From an uncultured beta proteobacterium (lineage in GTDB: Bacteria > Pseudomonadota > Gammaproteobacteria > Burkholderiales > Burkholderiaceae), in NCBI GenBank assembly GCA_903867305.1, contig CAIPQU010000009.1, forward strand, positions 1-64,000: a DNA stretch of 64,000 nt, written 5' to 3'. How positions within the stretch are numbered: position 1 is the first letter of the stretch; each line of letters opens with the position of its first letter. Below the pieces are notes generated by a model. The model had not been told where the DNA came from. It saw only the letters and a list, made by a program, of their open reading frames with translations, and ran no database searches. The translations under genes and the position numbers were made by a program. Below, piece by piece: positions 45,173-54,386 of the stretch.

Positions 45173-45604
45173 ATGGCTAATTTAATCAAACATATCGCTA
45201 TGCGAGTCATCAGTATTGAAGAGAGCCGACAGTTTTACGAAACCGTTTTTAGTTATAAGCATGTCAATACTGTTTTGCGAAAAGGTAAGCATGGCGACCA
45301 TATTTCTTGCCACATGACAGACGGGTATATGGATCTCACGCTGATTCATTATGAATCTGATGATGCGGATGAGGCTAACTTTGCAGGTCCAGCTCCATGC
45401 ATCCACCACATTGGTATGGAAGTAGAAGATTTAGACGCTTTTATCAAAGGGGTTAAAGATAATGGTGGCGAGATATTGACTGAGCCAGGACACTTGCCCG
45501 TGAAATTTAGATCGCCAGGAGGCCCTGTTGGTGAAGTGGTACCTATGAAGCGCTGGGAAGCAGAGACTCTAGCCGCTGGAGTACACGGTAAAGTTTTAGC
45601 CTGA
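45173..45604 (+). CDS. VOC-family (glyoxalase/bleomycin-resistance fold) protein
   Basis: A 143-residue VOC protein with two beta-alpha-beta-beta-beta halves: IKHIAMRVISIEESRQFYE, and CIHHIGMEVEDLDAFI. Metal-ligand candidates are the His in the first strand, the His in the second half and Glu in VGEVVP. The family includes lyases, epimerases and dioxygenases, so the reaction is open. Strong ribosome binding site AAAGGAG. A terminator overlaps the end of the convergent aldolase gene. Confidence 0.86.
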   Translation: MANLIKHIAMRVISIEESRQFYETVFSYKHVNTVLRKGKHGDHISCHMTDGYMDLTLIHYESDDADEANFAGPAPCIHHIGMEVEDLDAFIKGVKDNGGEILTEPGHLPVKFRSPGGPVGEVVPMKRWEAETLAAGVHGKVLA

Positions 45605-45622
45605 GCTAAGCCCAGATGAAAG

Positions 45623-45657
45623 AACTGGCTAGGATTTTTCCTCAGCCAGTTTTTTTT
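45623..45657 (+). terminator. Intrinsic terminator overlapping the convergent aldolase 3' end
   Basis: AACTGGCTAGGA (45623-45634) pairs with TCCT and AGCCAGTT (45039-style arms at 45639-45642 and 45644-45651, one bulged C) around a TTTT loop, followed by a T-run to 45657. It ends transcription of the VOC gene and lies partly inside the last codons and stop of the minus-strand aldolase gene (stop at 45629-45631). Confidence 0.75.
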
Positions 45658-46345
45658 GCCATTTGCGTTTCCATAAATCCCAAGACCGATAATATTCTTG
45701 CCATTTCACATTGGCAGCTACTTCGGCTTCATCCATATAAATAATTTCTGCTGGGTTTGCTGACATCATCATCGCTTGGTATTGCATTTTGGCGTTTTGA
45801 TCGAGATATATCGTTCTACCTACCGCGACCTGAATCTTTTCGCCCACAACGACTGAGCCATGGCCCCGCATGAGCGCGGCTGGATGAGATCCGAGCTTAT
45901 CAGCAAGAGACTTCCCTAAGAATTGATTGCGCACTAACATATCAGTACCTTTTTGCGCTTCTCTAATATCCCAGTTGGGAACTCCGAGGCCGATGAACGC
46001 CGACATATGAAAGATGGGGCGGAGTTCACAACTTGTACAACTGAAAGGGATCACTGAATGCGAGTGGTTATGCACTATGGCATGGACATCGGGCCGCGCT
46101 TTATAAATCTCGCTATGGATAAATCGTTCGTTATAGCTTTTAGGGCTATTGGAACTTACGGGTTGACTTTCCATATCCATTTCTAAGATATCTGATTCAG
46201 TAATGAATTCAGGGGCTAAATCTCTAGAGATAAAGTAGGTATTCGGATTTTCTGGGTTTCTAGCACTGACATGACCATAAGCATCAATCACACCATGTTC
46301 TACGCAGACCCGAGAGGCGATGACTAGATCTTCAATAATACTCAT
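45629..46345 (-). CDS. Class II aldolase/adducin family protein (copy 2)
   Basis: A 238-residue paralogue of the aldolase at 38221, sharing HSEIYKARPDVHAIVHNHS, VIPFSC and MRGHGSVVVG; the Zn-binding His residues are kept. It follows Bug 9 on the minus strand by 8 bp, so the pair is co-transcribed. As with copy 1, a Bug gene is the partner, which suggests two related substrates for two related enzymes. Its last codons double as a terminator for the VOC gene. Confidence 0.9.
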   Translation of the reverse strand: MSIIEDLVIASRVCVEHGVIDAYGHVSARNPENPNTYFISRDLAPEFITESDILEMDMESQPVSSNSPKSYNERFIHSEIYKARPDVHAIVHNHSHSVIPFSCTSCELRPIFHMSAFIGLGVPNWDIREAQKGTDMLVRNQFLGKSLADKLGSHPAALMRGHGSVVVGEKIQVAVGRTIYLDQNAKMQYQAMMMSANPAEIIYMDEAEVAANVKWQEYYRSWDLWKRKWQKKLAEEKS

Positions 46346-46353
46346 AGTGTCCT

Positions 46354-47355
46354 TTATTCTGTTTTAATCCGACCATTTTTAACAACCAGCTTCCATTTCG
46401 GTATTTCGTTTTGAAGCAGTACCTGCATTTTATCGGCTGAACCACCTTGAGAATTTAATCCCTGTTTTAACATCAAATCTTGAAGTTCTGGTGTTAAGAG
46501 AATGGCATTGATTTCAGTATTTAAATTTTTCACAATTTCAAAGGGTAATTTAGCGGGGGCTAAAACGCCATACCAAGTATCCACAACTTCATTGATGCCT
46601 TGCTGCTTGAGCGTTGGAACGTTTGGAAATACTTTCGATCGATCCTCAGTGAGGATGGCTAACATTTGCAATTGACCACTTTGAATGAAGGAGCTTGAGG
46701 CTTGTAAAGAGACAATACTCGCTTCTACGTGACCACCAATCACATCAGTAATCGCCCCAGAAATACCTTTGTAAGGAACATGAAGTATCTCCATGCCTGT
46801 TTTTTGTTTCAATAACTCCATTGCTAAATGTTGAGTTGTTCCTGTGCCGGGAGAGGAGTAACTATAGGTGTTGGGATGTGATTTAACATAATTTAAAAAT
46901 TCTGGGAAGTTCTGAAAGCGCAGGTTAGGGTTAGTGACTAATGCCATTGCACTAGTAGCAAGAAAACAAATCGGCGTAAAACTAGCGATGGGGTCATATG
47001 GCAATTTTTCTTTGATCGCTGCAACAGAAGCATGAGAAGTTGCTGTGAATAATAAGGTATAACCATCAGGGTTTGCCTTGGCCAAAGCTTCTGTCCCGAT
47101 CACTCCAGCTGCACCCGGCCGATTATCAACGATGATGGGGATATTCCATTTGACTGAAAGTTTATTACCGATATTACGCGCCAACAAGTCGGCTGTACTG
47201 CCTGTTGTATAAGGTACGATGAAGGTGATTGGTTTGTTGGGGAAAGAATTTGAAGTGCTAGTTTGGCCAATCACCATCGAAGAAAAACTCAGCCCAGAGA
47301 TCATCAATAGTCTCATGAAAAAAGAAGGAAGCACTTTTTGAAAAAACTTTGGCAT
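46354..47355 (-). CDS. Bug-family TTT substrate-binding protein (Bug 9)
   Basis: A 333-residue receptor with a longer N-terminus: a charged stretch (MPKFFQKVLPSFFMR), then the hydrophobic part ending near MVIGQTS, so the signal is about 30 residues, or starts at the second Met (residue 14). Loops: VPYTTGSTADLLAR (Asp kept; GS in place of GG), DNRPGAAGVIG and HVPYKGISGAITDVIGG. It is the first gene of a two-gene operon with aldolase copy 2 and is divergent from the FAH-family gene at 47456. Confidence 0.92.
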   Translation of the reverse strand: MPKFFQKVLPSFFMRLLMISGLSFSSMVIGQTSTSNSFPNKPITFIVPYTTGSTADLLARNIGNKLSVKWNIPIIVDNRPGAAGVIGTEALAKANPDGYTLLFTATSHASVAAIKEKLPYDPIASFTPICFLATSAMALVTNPNLRFQNFPEFLNYVKSHPNTYSYSSPGTGTTQHLAMELLKQKTGMEILHVPYKGISGAITDVIGGHVEASIVSLQASSSFIQSGQLQMLAILTEDRSKVFPNVPTLKQQGINEVVDTWYGVLAPAKLPFEIVKNLNTEINAILLTPELQDLMLKQGLNSQGGSADKMQVLLQNEIPKWKLVVKNGRIKTE

Positions 47356-47455
47356 GAAACTTGTCTCGGATGATTATTTATCTGTGTAGATCAATGCTTT
47401 ACATATAATCTTAGTATAAGTTTAAAGATATGTCGTTTTTTATAAAAGGATCAAC

Positions 47456-48322
47456 ATGAGACTAGCAAGATTTAATGATGGACGTATTGGTATGGTGGTT
47501 GGAGAAGACATCATTGATATCAACGATTTGGTAGGAAATGGTTTAGAGGCATGGCCTATCGTTGCCATGAATCGACTGATTGATCAATTTGAATACTACC
47601 GACCAATTTTAGAAAAAGCACTAGACCGCCCTAAGATTCCTCTGGCAACAGTGAGATTATTGACGCCAATTCCAGCAAGTTCAAAGGTCATTGCTTACCC
47701 AATTAACTATCATGATCACGCTGCTGAGATGGGGCGAGAGGTAAAGGCGAATAATCTTGGCTTTTTTCTCAAGCCAACATCATCATTGAGTGGTGCAAGT
47801 GATCCGATCGTATTACCTGATCTTCCTGATCGTAGAATTGACCATGAATGTGAGTTAGCCATCATTATTGGTAAAAGGGGGCGTGACATTCCTCGCGAAA
47901 ATTGGCAGGAGTATGTATTCGGATATTCTTGTTTAATGGACATTGTTGTTCGAGGTAAGGAAGAGCGTGTAGCCCGCAAAGCATATGACACATTTTGCCC
48001 AGTTGGACCATGGATCATGACTGCTGATGAGTTGGGGGATCCAACGCAATTACAAGGAAGCTTGTGGGTCAATGGTGAGTTACGTCAAGACGCCAATACT
48101 CGAGACTTAATCGTCGATATTCCGGGGATGATTGAGATTGCTTCACATATTATGACTTTAGAGCCTGGGGATATTATTGCTGCTGGAACTCCAGCTGGCG
48201 TTGGCCCAATTCGAGGTGGCGATCAAGTCAAGATTGAATTTGAGAAGATTGGTTCAATGACCGTCTCTGTTGAACAAAGTCAAGGTGGAAAAGCATCGAT
48301 ATTCAAACCTCAAAACGCTTAA
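47456..48322 (+). CDS. Fumarylacetoacetate hydrolase (FAH) family protein
   Basis: A 288-residue FAH-fold enzyme. The core begins about residue 78 (VIAYPINYHDHAAEMG); metal-site acids are in DHECELAIIIG, and GTPAGVGPIRGGD is the C-terminal motif. The family hydrolyses or decarboxylates 2-oxo-dienoate products, including fumarylpyruvate from gentisate. The gentisate-dioxygenase-like gene starts 19 bp later, so a fumarylpyruvate or maleylpyruvate hydrolase role is the best guess. Strong ribosome binding site AAAAGGA. Confidence 0.9.
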   Translation: MRLARFNDGRIGMVVGEDIIDINDLVGNGLEAWPIVAMNRLIDQFEYYRPILEKALDRPKIPLATVRLLTPIPASSKVIAYPINYHDHAAEMGREVKANNLGFFLKPTSSLSGASDPIVLPDLPDRRIDHECELAIIIGKRGRDIPRENWQEYVFGYSCLMDIVVRGKEERVARKAYDTFCPVGPWIMTADELGDPTQLQGSLWVNGELRQDANTRDLIVDIPGMIEIASHIMTLEPGDIIAAGTPAGVGPIRGGDQVKIEFEKIGSMTVSVEQSQGGKASIFKPQNA

Positions 48323-48341
48323 TAGATGACTGAACGAAGCT

Positions 48342-49316
48342 ATGAACACCTCGAATACTTCTGACTTGCAGCAATTTAAAGAGTCGGTGCATCCACTCAA
48401 TTTATTGCCATTATGGGAGCGGCACGTGAAATTAGTGCCGGGCTCACAAAGCATCCCAGCACATTGGTCTTATGACAAGGTAAGGCCATTCCTTGAGGAA
48501 TCTGTCAGACTGATTACGAAAAAAGACGCAGACCGTCGTGTGCTTGTCATGGAAAATCCAGCCTTACGAGGATCATCTTTTATATCCCAATCTTTATTTG
48601 CAGGTCAACAAATTATCATGCCCGGTGAAGTCGCCCCATCACACCGACATAGTCCGAACGCATTACGATTTGTTGTTGAAGGTGAGGGCGCCTACACCAG
48701 TGTTGATGGTGTGAAGATGAAGATGCGACCGGGAGACTTTATCGTGACACCCAATTTTATGTGGCACGATCATGGTAATGAAGGAAATCAAGCTGTGGTT
48801 TGGATGGATGGTTTAGATACGCCCTTTACTAGTTTATTTGGGGCACATTTTCGTGAGAATTATCCACAAGATATTTATCCTGTTACCCATACGTGTCATC
48901 AGGTGGATGAGCACTCTGCTAATTTTTTATATCCATGGCAGACTTCATTCGATCAACTTTTAGCAATGCCACCGACTAAAATCGACCCTGCACATGGGAT
49001 GAAGTTGCGATACACCAATCCTCAAACAGGTAAAGACCCGTTTACGACCATAGCTGCTTTTTTACAAATGTTGCCAAAAGGTTTTCAGGGGCAAACTTAT
49101 CGCTCCACGGATCACACCGTCTTTAATGTTGCTCAAGGCTCCTGTTTATTGGAAGTTGGTCATCAGACTTATCATTTAGCCACCCATGATGTGATGGTTA
49201 TTCCAGCTTGGGAGTCATATCGGTTTAGTAGCTCAGAGATGTCTATCCTATTTAGTTTTTCAGATCGAAGTGCACAACAAGCTTTGGGTTTTTGGCGAGA
49301 AGAATACCTTGCTTAA
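48342..49316 (+). CDS. Gentisate 1,2-dioxygenase-like bicupin
   Basis: A 324-residue double-cupin protein. The first cupin has VAPSHRHSPNALRFVVEGEG (H101, H103) and, further on, MWHDHGN (H142, H144), the Fe(II) ligands and pattern of gentisate 1,2-dioxygenase; the second cupin (QTYRSTDHTVFNVAQGS) has no clear metal set, as in that family. Slightly shorter than the usual 340-370 residues. It opens the ring of gentisate or a relative (1-hydroxy-2-naphthoate, salicylate). With the FAH-family gene it gives two consecutive steps. No adjacent maleylpyruvate isomerase is seen, but a GST lies at 11417. Confidence 0.88.
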   Translation: MNTSNTSDLQQFKESVHPLNLLPLWERHVKLVPGSQSIPAHWSYDKVRPFLEESVRLITKKDADRRVLVMENPALRGSSFISQSLFAGQQIIMPGEVAPSHRHSPNALRFVVEGEGAYTSVDGVKMKMRPGDFIVTPNFMWHDHGNEGNQAVVWMDGLDTPFTSLFGAHFRENYPQDIYPVTHTCHQVDEHSANFLYPWQTSFDQLLAMPPTKIDPAHGMKLRYTNPQTGKDPFTTIAAFLQMLPKGFQGQTYRSTDHTVFNVAQGSCLLEVGHQTYHLATHDVMVIPAWESYRFSSSEMSILFSFSDRSAQQALGFWREEYLA

Positions 49317-49320
49317 TTTC

Positions 49321-49337
49321 ATCAAGATCAACTTGAT
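49321..49337 (+). terminator. Small hairpin after the bicupin gene
   Basis: ATCAAG (49321-49326) pairs with CTTGAT (49332-49337), loop of 5, with ATTTTTTAG about 10 bp later. A weak terminator or attenuator at best. The 73 bp gap to Bug 10 holds no gene. Confidence 0.25.
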
Positions 49338-49389
49338 ACAGAGTATTTTTTAGATTAACCTAGTAAAAATATATAAAATTGGAGACATC

Positions 49390-50373
49390 ATGAATCAATG
49401 GCTTAGCGTAATGGCGAGAATGATTTTTATCTCTTGCACATTGATCATTCCACATGCTGATGCCATCGATAGTTCATATCCAAATCGTCCCATACGTATC
49501 ATTGTGCCGTTTCCTCCTGGGGGCCCAACCGATAACTATGCAAGGCTCATTGCAAGTAAGATGTCGGAAGACTTTAAACAGCCTGTAATCGTTGAAAATC
49601 GAGCAGGCGGAACTGGAACTCCAGGAACCCTAGCTGTGATGAATGCCCCAGCGGATGGTTATACACTCATATTTACTTCCAATAGTGCCCACTTAATCAG
49701 CCCATTATTAAAAAATCCTTCCCCTTTTGATCCAGTGAAGGACTTTTCGCCGTTGTCCATGGTGATTAAGTATCCAATGTATTTATTAGTGAATCCCAAT
49801 GTGCCGGTTAAAAATTTAACTGAGTTTATACAATATGCTAAGACTCACCCAAATCAATTGAATTACTCCAGTGTAGGGATTGGATCAGGGGGACATTTGG
49901 CATGTGAGTTATTTAATATTGCTGCGGGGACTAATGTGGTTCATGTGCCGTACAAAGGTGCAGCACCTGCTCAAGCTGCACTCATCGGTGGTGAAACTCA
50001 GATGTTTTGTGACAGCGTTGGCAATTCTCAAGGGATGGTCAACGCCGGTAAGATCCGAGGCTTAGCTCTTTTTTCAGAGAAGCGTTCGACCGTTGCCCCT
50101 GAGGTCCCTACGATGGGTGAAATGGGCTTATCTGGTCTTGCAGCCTATATTTGGTTAGGCATGCTTGCCCCACCAAATTTACCACTTGATATACAAAATA
50201 AACTCAATCTAGAACTTGTTAAAATCATGGCCATGCCAGACGTTTCTGCTTTTGCGTTGAAGGGCGGTAATGATATTGTTGCCAACACCCCAGCGCAATT
50301 TGCACAAATGATGCGTGATGAAAAAGATCTTTGGGCAAAAGTGATTCGTGAAAAAAATATTAAGCCTGAGTAA
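49390..50373 (+). CDS. Bug-family TTT substrate-binding protein (Bug 10)
   Basis: A 327-residue receptor. Signal residues 1-25 end near ADA before IDSSYPNRP. Loops: VPFPPGGPTDNYAR (Asp kept), ENRAGGTGTPG and HVPYKGAAPAQAALIGG. It lies between the gentisate-type module and the ThDP enzyme, so its ligand is probably the aromatic or 2-oxo acid handled there. Ribosome binding site GGAGACATC. Confidence 0.93.
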   Translation: MNQWLSVMARMIFISCTLIIPHADAIDSSYPNRPIRIIVPFPPGGPTDNYARLIASKMSEDFKQPVIVENRAGGTGTPGTLAVMNAPADGYTLIFTSNSAHLISPLLKNPSPFDPVKDFSPLSMVIKYPMYLLVNPNVPVKNLTEFIQYAKTHPNQLNYSSVGIGSGGHLACELFNIAAGTNVVHVPYKGAAPAQAALIGGETQMFCDSVGNSQGMVNAGKIRGLALFSEKRSTVAPEVPTMGEMGLSGLAAYIWLGMLAPPNLPLDIQNKLNLELVKIMAMPDVSAFALKGGNDIVANTPAQFAQMMRDEKDLWAKVIREKNIKPE

Positions 50374-50436
50374 CATAATTTAAAGCAGAAATTTTAGAGC
50401 GTCCCCAAATAACACTAAATACAAAACTCAAAAATA

Positions 50437-52086
50437 ATGAAAACAAAAATACATGGCGGTAAAATTCTTGCAAATGCTTTAGCGCGCCAAGGTGTTGAAT
50501 TTGCATTTGGCGTTCCTGGAGAAAGTTATTTAGCGCTCTTAGATGGCCTTTATGACCATGAAAATTCCTTGCAATTTATTACTTGTCGACAAGAAGGTGG
50601 CGCGTCCTATATGGCGGACGCCTATGCTAAATTAACTAATAAAGTTGGCGTTCTGATGGTCACACGTGGTCCTGGTGCATCGAATGCGATGGTCGGCGTA
50701 CATACCGCCTTTCAAGATAGCACTCCTCTTGTCGTATTAGTCGGTCAGGTGGGGACTGATATGGCAGAGCGTGAAGCTTTCCAAGAAATGGATCTTCGCA
50801 AGATGTATTCTGAATGTGCAAAATGGGTTGGTAGTATTGATCGTGTGGATCGCATCGATGAATATGTATCTAAAGCTTTTCATCTCGCGCAGTCTGGCCG
50901 GAAAGGACCGGTAGTGTTGGCATTACCTGAAGACGTCTTGTTTGCTGAAGGATTTGAAAAGCCCACACTCCCAGCGCATGTGATACAACCAGGTTTAAAT
51001 CCTACAGTTTTTGCTCAAGCGATGATTGCTTTAGATCAAGCGATTCGTCCAATGGTTATTATCGGAGGAAGTTCTTGGGACGCAGCCACATGTCAGCAGC
51101 TTCAAAAATGGGCTCAGGAAAAACATGTTCCGATTGCGACATCTTTCCGCTATCAAGATTTGATTGATAACGATAGTCCTGCGTATGCTGGATTTTTGGG
51201 CTTAGGAACCAATCCCAAACTTATTGAACGTTTCAAACAGGCTGATCTGGTGTTGGTCATTGGCGATCGGCTTGGAGAGATAACTTCTTTAGCCTATACT
51301 TTATTTGATGTTCCGGCGCCAAAACAAACCTTGGTTCATGTCCATCCAGGCGCAGAGGAATTGGGCTTTGTATATCGCCCGAGTTATGCCATTCATTGTT
51401 CGCCAAAATTATTTGTTGATGCTTTGATACATAATGCTCAAAATTTAAAGGTCGATCAACAGCATTATGAGCAAGCTAGAAGTGATCAGCTTGAATTTAT
51501 GCAACCACTTCCAATTTTGGGAGATATTCAATTAGCCAACATATTTTCTGAACTTCGAAATTACATACCAAGAGATGCGATTCTGACCAATGGTGCAGGC
51601 AACTTTACCACTTGGGCACATCGTTTTTATTCGTATGGCGGATTTAGGACTCAGCTTGCTCCAGCAAATGGCTCTATGGGCTATGGTCTTCCTGCAGCGA
51701 TTGCTGCCAAGATTGCATATCCTGACAGAGTAGTCATTGGCATCACGGGTGATGGTGATTTTATGATGACGTGTCAAGAACTTGCGACAGCCATGAAGTA
51801 TCAAGTAAAACCGATTATTCTGATTATGAATAATGGCATTTACGGAACCATCAGAATGCATCAAGAACGAGAGTTTAAATCCAGAGTATCTGGCACGTAT
51901 TTAACCAACCCTGATTTTGTGATGTTCGCCCAAAGTTTTGGTATACCAGGTTACCGCGTCACCAAAACAAAAGAGTTTTTTAGCGCCTTAGAAGATGCGA
52001 TTAAAAATGATTTAGGTGCAGTGATTGAACTTGTTACTGAGCCTGAGGCAATTACACCAAATAAGCGCTTATCTGAGCTCTCTTAA
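50437..52086 (+). CDS. Thiamine diphosphate-dependent enzyme (acetolactate synthase/benzoylformate decarboxylase superfamily)
   Basis: A 549-residue ThDP enzyme with PYR, central and PP domains. The catalytic Glu is E53 (CRQEGGASYMADAYAK), and the ThDP-Mg site is GDGDFMMTCQELATA followed by LIMNNGIYG. The length matches acetolactate synthase large-subunit-like proteins. No regulatory subunit gene is nearby, so a catabolic 2-oxo acid decarboxylase or carboligase is more likely than valine biosynthesis. The ribosome binding site is weak. It ends 3 bp from the convergent Bug 11 stop. Confidence 0.9.
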   Translation: MKTKIHGGKILANALARQGVEFAFGVPGESYLALLDGLYDHENSLQFITCRQEGGASYMADAYAKLTNKVGVLMVTRGPGASNAMVGVHTAFQDSTPLVVLVGQVGTDMAEREAFQEMDLRKMYSECAKWVGSIDRVDRIDEYVSKAFHLAQSGRKGPVVLALPEDVLFAEGFEKPTLPAHVIQPGLNPTVFAQAMIALDQAIRPMVIIGGSSWDAATCQQLQKWAQEKHVPIATSFRYQDLIDNDSPAYAGFLGLGTNPKLIERFKQADLVLVIGDRLGEITSLAYTLFDVPAPKQTLVHVHPGAEELGFVYRPSYAIHCSPKLFVDALIHNAQNLKVDQQHYEQARSDQLEFMQPLPILGDIQLANIFSELRNYIPRDAILTNGAGNFTTWAHRFYSYGGFRTQLAPANGSMGYGLPAAIAAKIAYPDRVVIGITGDGDFMMTCQELATAMKYQVKPIILIMNNGIYGTIRMHQEREFKSRVSGTYLTNPDFVMFAQSFGIPGYRVTKTKEFFSALEDAIKNDLGAVIELVTEPEAITPNKRLSELS

Positions 52087-52089
52087 AAT

Positions 52090-53097
52090 CTAGTCAACTT
52101 TTGCGCCAGAGTCTTTCACTGCCTTGGTCCATTTGGCGATTTCTTTTTTAATATATTCAGCGAACTGATCACTAGGCATTCCAGAGGGTTCTGCACCAAT
52201 CGAAGATAATTGCTCTCTTACCGCAGGGCTCCTAACAGCCTTAATTACAACCTCACTAATCTTGGCGGCTAGTTCAGGAGGTGTTTTTGCTGGTATTACA
52301 ATGCCAAACCAAGATGTAGCTTCATAACCCGGCAGGTCAGCCGCTTCTGCGATGGTTGGTAAGTCTGGAAATATTGGCGAGCGCTTTGCACTGGTGACAG
52401 CTAAAGCTTTGAGCTTACCAGCTTTGATAAAGTTAATACATGAAGGTAAATTATCAAACATGATATCGGTGTTACCGCCGATCAAATCGGTCAAAGCAGG
52501 TGGACTGCCACGATACGGTAAATGGACCATATATGTTTTTGTCATCGATTTAAATAGTTCTCCCGCCATATGGATGGAGGTTCCACTGCCACTTGAGGCC
52601 ATATTAATTTTTCCTGGATTTGCTTTTGCATAAGCAATTAAATCTTTGACCGTATTAATTTTATTTTTTTCTGCAAATACAGGATTTAAAACGAGGACGT
52701 TGGGTAATTCAGCGACTAGGGTGATGGGAATAAAGTCTTTAATGGGATCATAAGGAAGTTTATTTGTTCCTTGTGTATACAGTGGTAAATTGATGCCATG
52801 TGTTCCCACCGATGCCATTAACCATGTGTATCCATCTGGATTAGATTTTCCTACGTACTCAGCCCCAATATTGCCACCAGCACCAGGCTTATTTTCAATA
52901 ATGACATTCCAGCCAGTACTTCGGGCAATTTCTGCTGCAACTGGTCTAGCAACGTTGTCGGTTGCTCCACCTGCAGGAAAGGGGACAACATATTTAATCG
53001 GGTGGCTTGGAAAATTACTCTGGGCCAAGTTATAAAATGATGAAAATAACCCAAGAGAGCAGCACAGAACAACTTTAATCGCGCTTAATTTTTTCAT
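52090..53097 (-). CDS. Bug-family TTT substrate-binding protein (Bug 11)
   Basis: A 335-residue receptor. Signal residues 1-25 ([20 protein letters not shown]) end near NLA before QSNFPSHP. Loops: [25 protein letters not shown] and [17 protein letters not shown], a small change from HVPYKG. The gap from the FrhB-like gene is 61 bp, enough for its own promoter; it may also be the last gene of the 57867-52090 run. Confidence 0.93.
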   Translation of the reverse strand: MKKLSAIKVVLCCSLGLFSSFYNLAQSNFPSHPIKYVVPFPAGGATDNVARPVAAEIARSTGWNVIIENKPGAGGNIGAEYVGKSNPDGYTWLMASVGTHGINLPLYTQGTNKLPYDPIKDFIPITLVAELPNVLVLNPVFAEKNKINTVKDLIAYAKANPGKINMASSGSGTSIHMAGELFKSMTKTYMVHLPYRGSPPALTDLIGGNTDIMFDNLPSCINFIKAGKLKALAVTSAKRSPIFPDLPTIAEAADLPGYEATSWFGIVIPAKTPPELAAKISEVVIKAVRSPAVREQLSSIGAEPSGMPSDQFAEYIKKEIAKWTKAVKDSGAKVD

Positions 53098-53158
53098 AGT
53101 GTCTCCGTATCGATCTTATGGAGACAGTTTACGTTAATTGTGAATCAGTTATCAACGA

Positions 53159-54370
53159 TTACTTTGGTAATTCCTCTGGATTTGGGGTTATCCCGTACTT
53201 TTCTAAGAGCAACCAAATATGGTGAGGCACCATATGCTTCATCTTTTTAGGCATTTGTTGACGCAAAATTAGGGCCGTTTCAATGGCCTTCATTTCTACT
53301 CGAGCGCGAGCAAACTCAATGCCTTTGGGGCCAACTTTTGGCATCAACCACCCAACAATTGGACGCAACCAATCGGGCATTTGGCGCAGAGGCAATCCAC
53401 CAGCGGCGAGTTCAGTGTTTTTCATAAATCCTTTTACTGCCCCCATCCGCTTACCACTATCAATAGGAGCTTGAAGCTTGATTTCACCATCTAGAAGACT
53501 GAGCAATTCTTGACCACGGTCATTTCGAACGATCACCCATTGTTCACCATTACCACCCATATAGCCAATCGTGATATCCGCTAGTGAATTGGTATAGTCC
53601 ACACAGGTTCTACACGTTGTTGGAAAAAAATCAGGGCGAAGTTTTGAAAGAGGCAGCATCAAGAAAGGAATTTCTTTTTTCTTGCCATTTTGATACCGTA
53701 ATTCGACATGGTAATTAGCTTTAAATTCTAAGTAGGTAATGCTTTTCGGCTCGGGATCAATGATGGATAAAAACTCATGAAAATTTTCCGTGGTTGTGTT
53801 GTCTGAACAAGGAGTGCCGATCACATAAATCTTCTCAAATCCTAATTCTTGTTCTAAAGCCCGAAGAGCATAAATTTGACAAGGGATACCGATGACTGCA
53901 AGCTTTTTCAGACCCAGCTCTTTAGCGTTATCCAGCAGGGCTAGCAATGGAGCGTAACCCATTTTCATACCCCGAGCTAAAGCGATATCCTCTTCTTGCG
54001 TAATCAGAATAGGCACAGGTCTCCAAGCATCATTTGCATCTTGTCCCATGGTTAAAACACCATCCACAAGTTGATGATGCAATAATTTTTTTGCAAGTGA
54101 GGTGGTAATCCCCGTCCATTGCGCACCCGCAACAGGTTTTTGCATAGCTGCTTGATACATATTTTGGTAAGGCCCGAAAAATATTTCATCTGATTCGTGA
54201 ACCTGACGATTTCGACCATGGACTTGTATTTCTAAATGCTCATATTTAGGCTCAATAAATTGACAGGCTTGCCCACAACGTTTGGGTTCACTGGAGCGAG
54301 AGATACCGCAATCCGTACATAAATCTCTGTAGGGCGCGGGTTCCTTACTCTGAAAGTGGATTGGTTGCAT
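53159..54370 (-). CDS. FrhB/HCAR/BciB-family iron-sulfur flavoprotein
   Basis: A 403-residue protein of the coenzyme F420 hydrogenase/dehydrogenase beta-subunit family. Cys ligands for Fe-S clusters are C18, C21, C32, C36 (LCTDCG, then RCGQAC), C164 (GIPCQIYALR), C188 (GTPCSDN) and C253, C256 (CRTCVDYTNSLADITIGYMG). The last motif is typical of the branch with 8-vinyl chlorophyllide reductase BciB and 7-hydroxymethyl-chlorophyll reductase. No pigment gene is in the window, so the substrate may be another conjugated ring or double bond. No ribosome binding site is evident; it follows the hydrolase gene by 16 bp in the GGT operon. Confidence 0.85.
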   Translation of the reverse strand: MQPIHFQSKEPAPYRDLCTDCGISRSSEPKRCGQACQFIEPKYEHLEIQVHGRNRQVHESDEIFFGPYQNMYQAAMQKPVAGAQWTGITTSLAKKLLHHQLVDGVLTMGQDANDAWRPVPILITQEEDIALARGMKMGYAPLLALLDNAKELGLKKLAVIGIPCQIYALRALEQELGFEKIYVIGTPCSDNTTTENFHEFLSIIDPEPKSITYLEFKANYHVELRYQNGKKKEIPFLMLPLSKLRPDFFPTTCRTCVDYTNSLADITIGYMGGNGEQWVIVRNDRGQELLSLLDGEIKLQAPIDSGKRMGAVKGFMKNTELAAGGLPLRQMPDWLRPIVGWLMPKVGPKGIEFARARVEMKAIETALILRQQMPKKMKHMVPHHIWLLLEKYGITPNPEELPK

Positions 54371-54386
54371 ATTTAAATTGAATGAA

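Noticed and set aside
47716..48072. A 118-residue frame opposite the FAH-family gene
   Set aside because: It is antisense to conserved FAH motifs and shows no protein features of its own.
53159..54370. Evidence for a photosynthetic organism from the BciB-like gene
   Set aside because: One FrhB-family homologue is not enough; no other pigment or reaction-centre gene is present.
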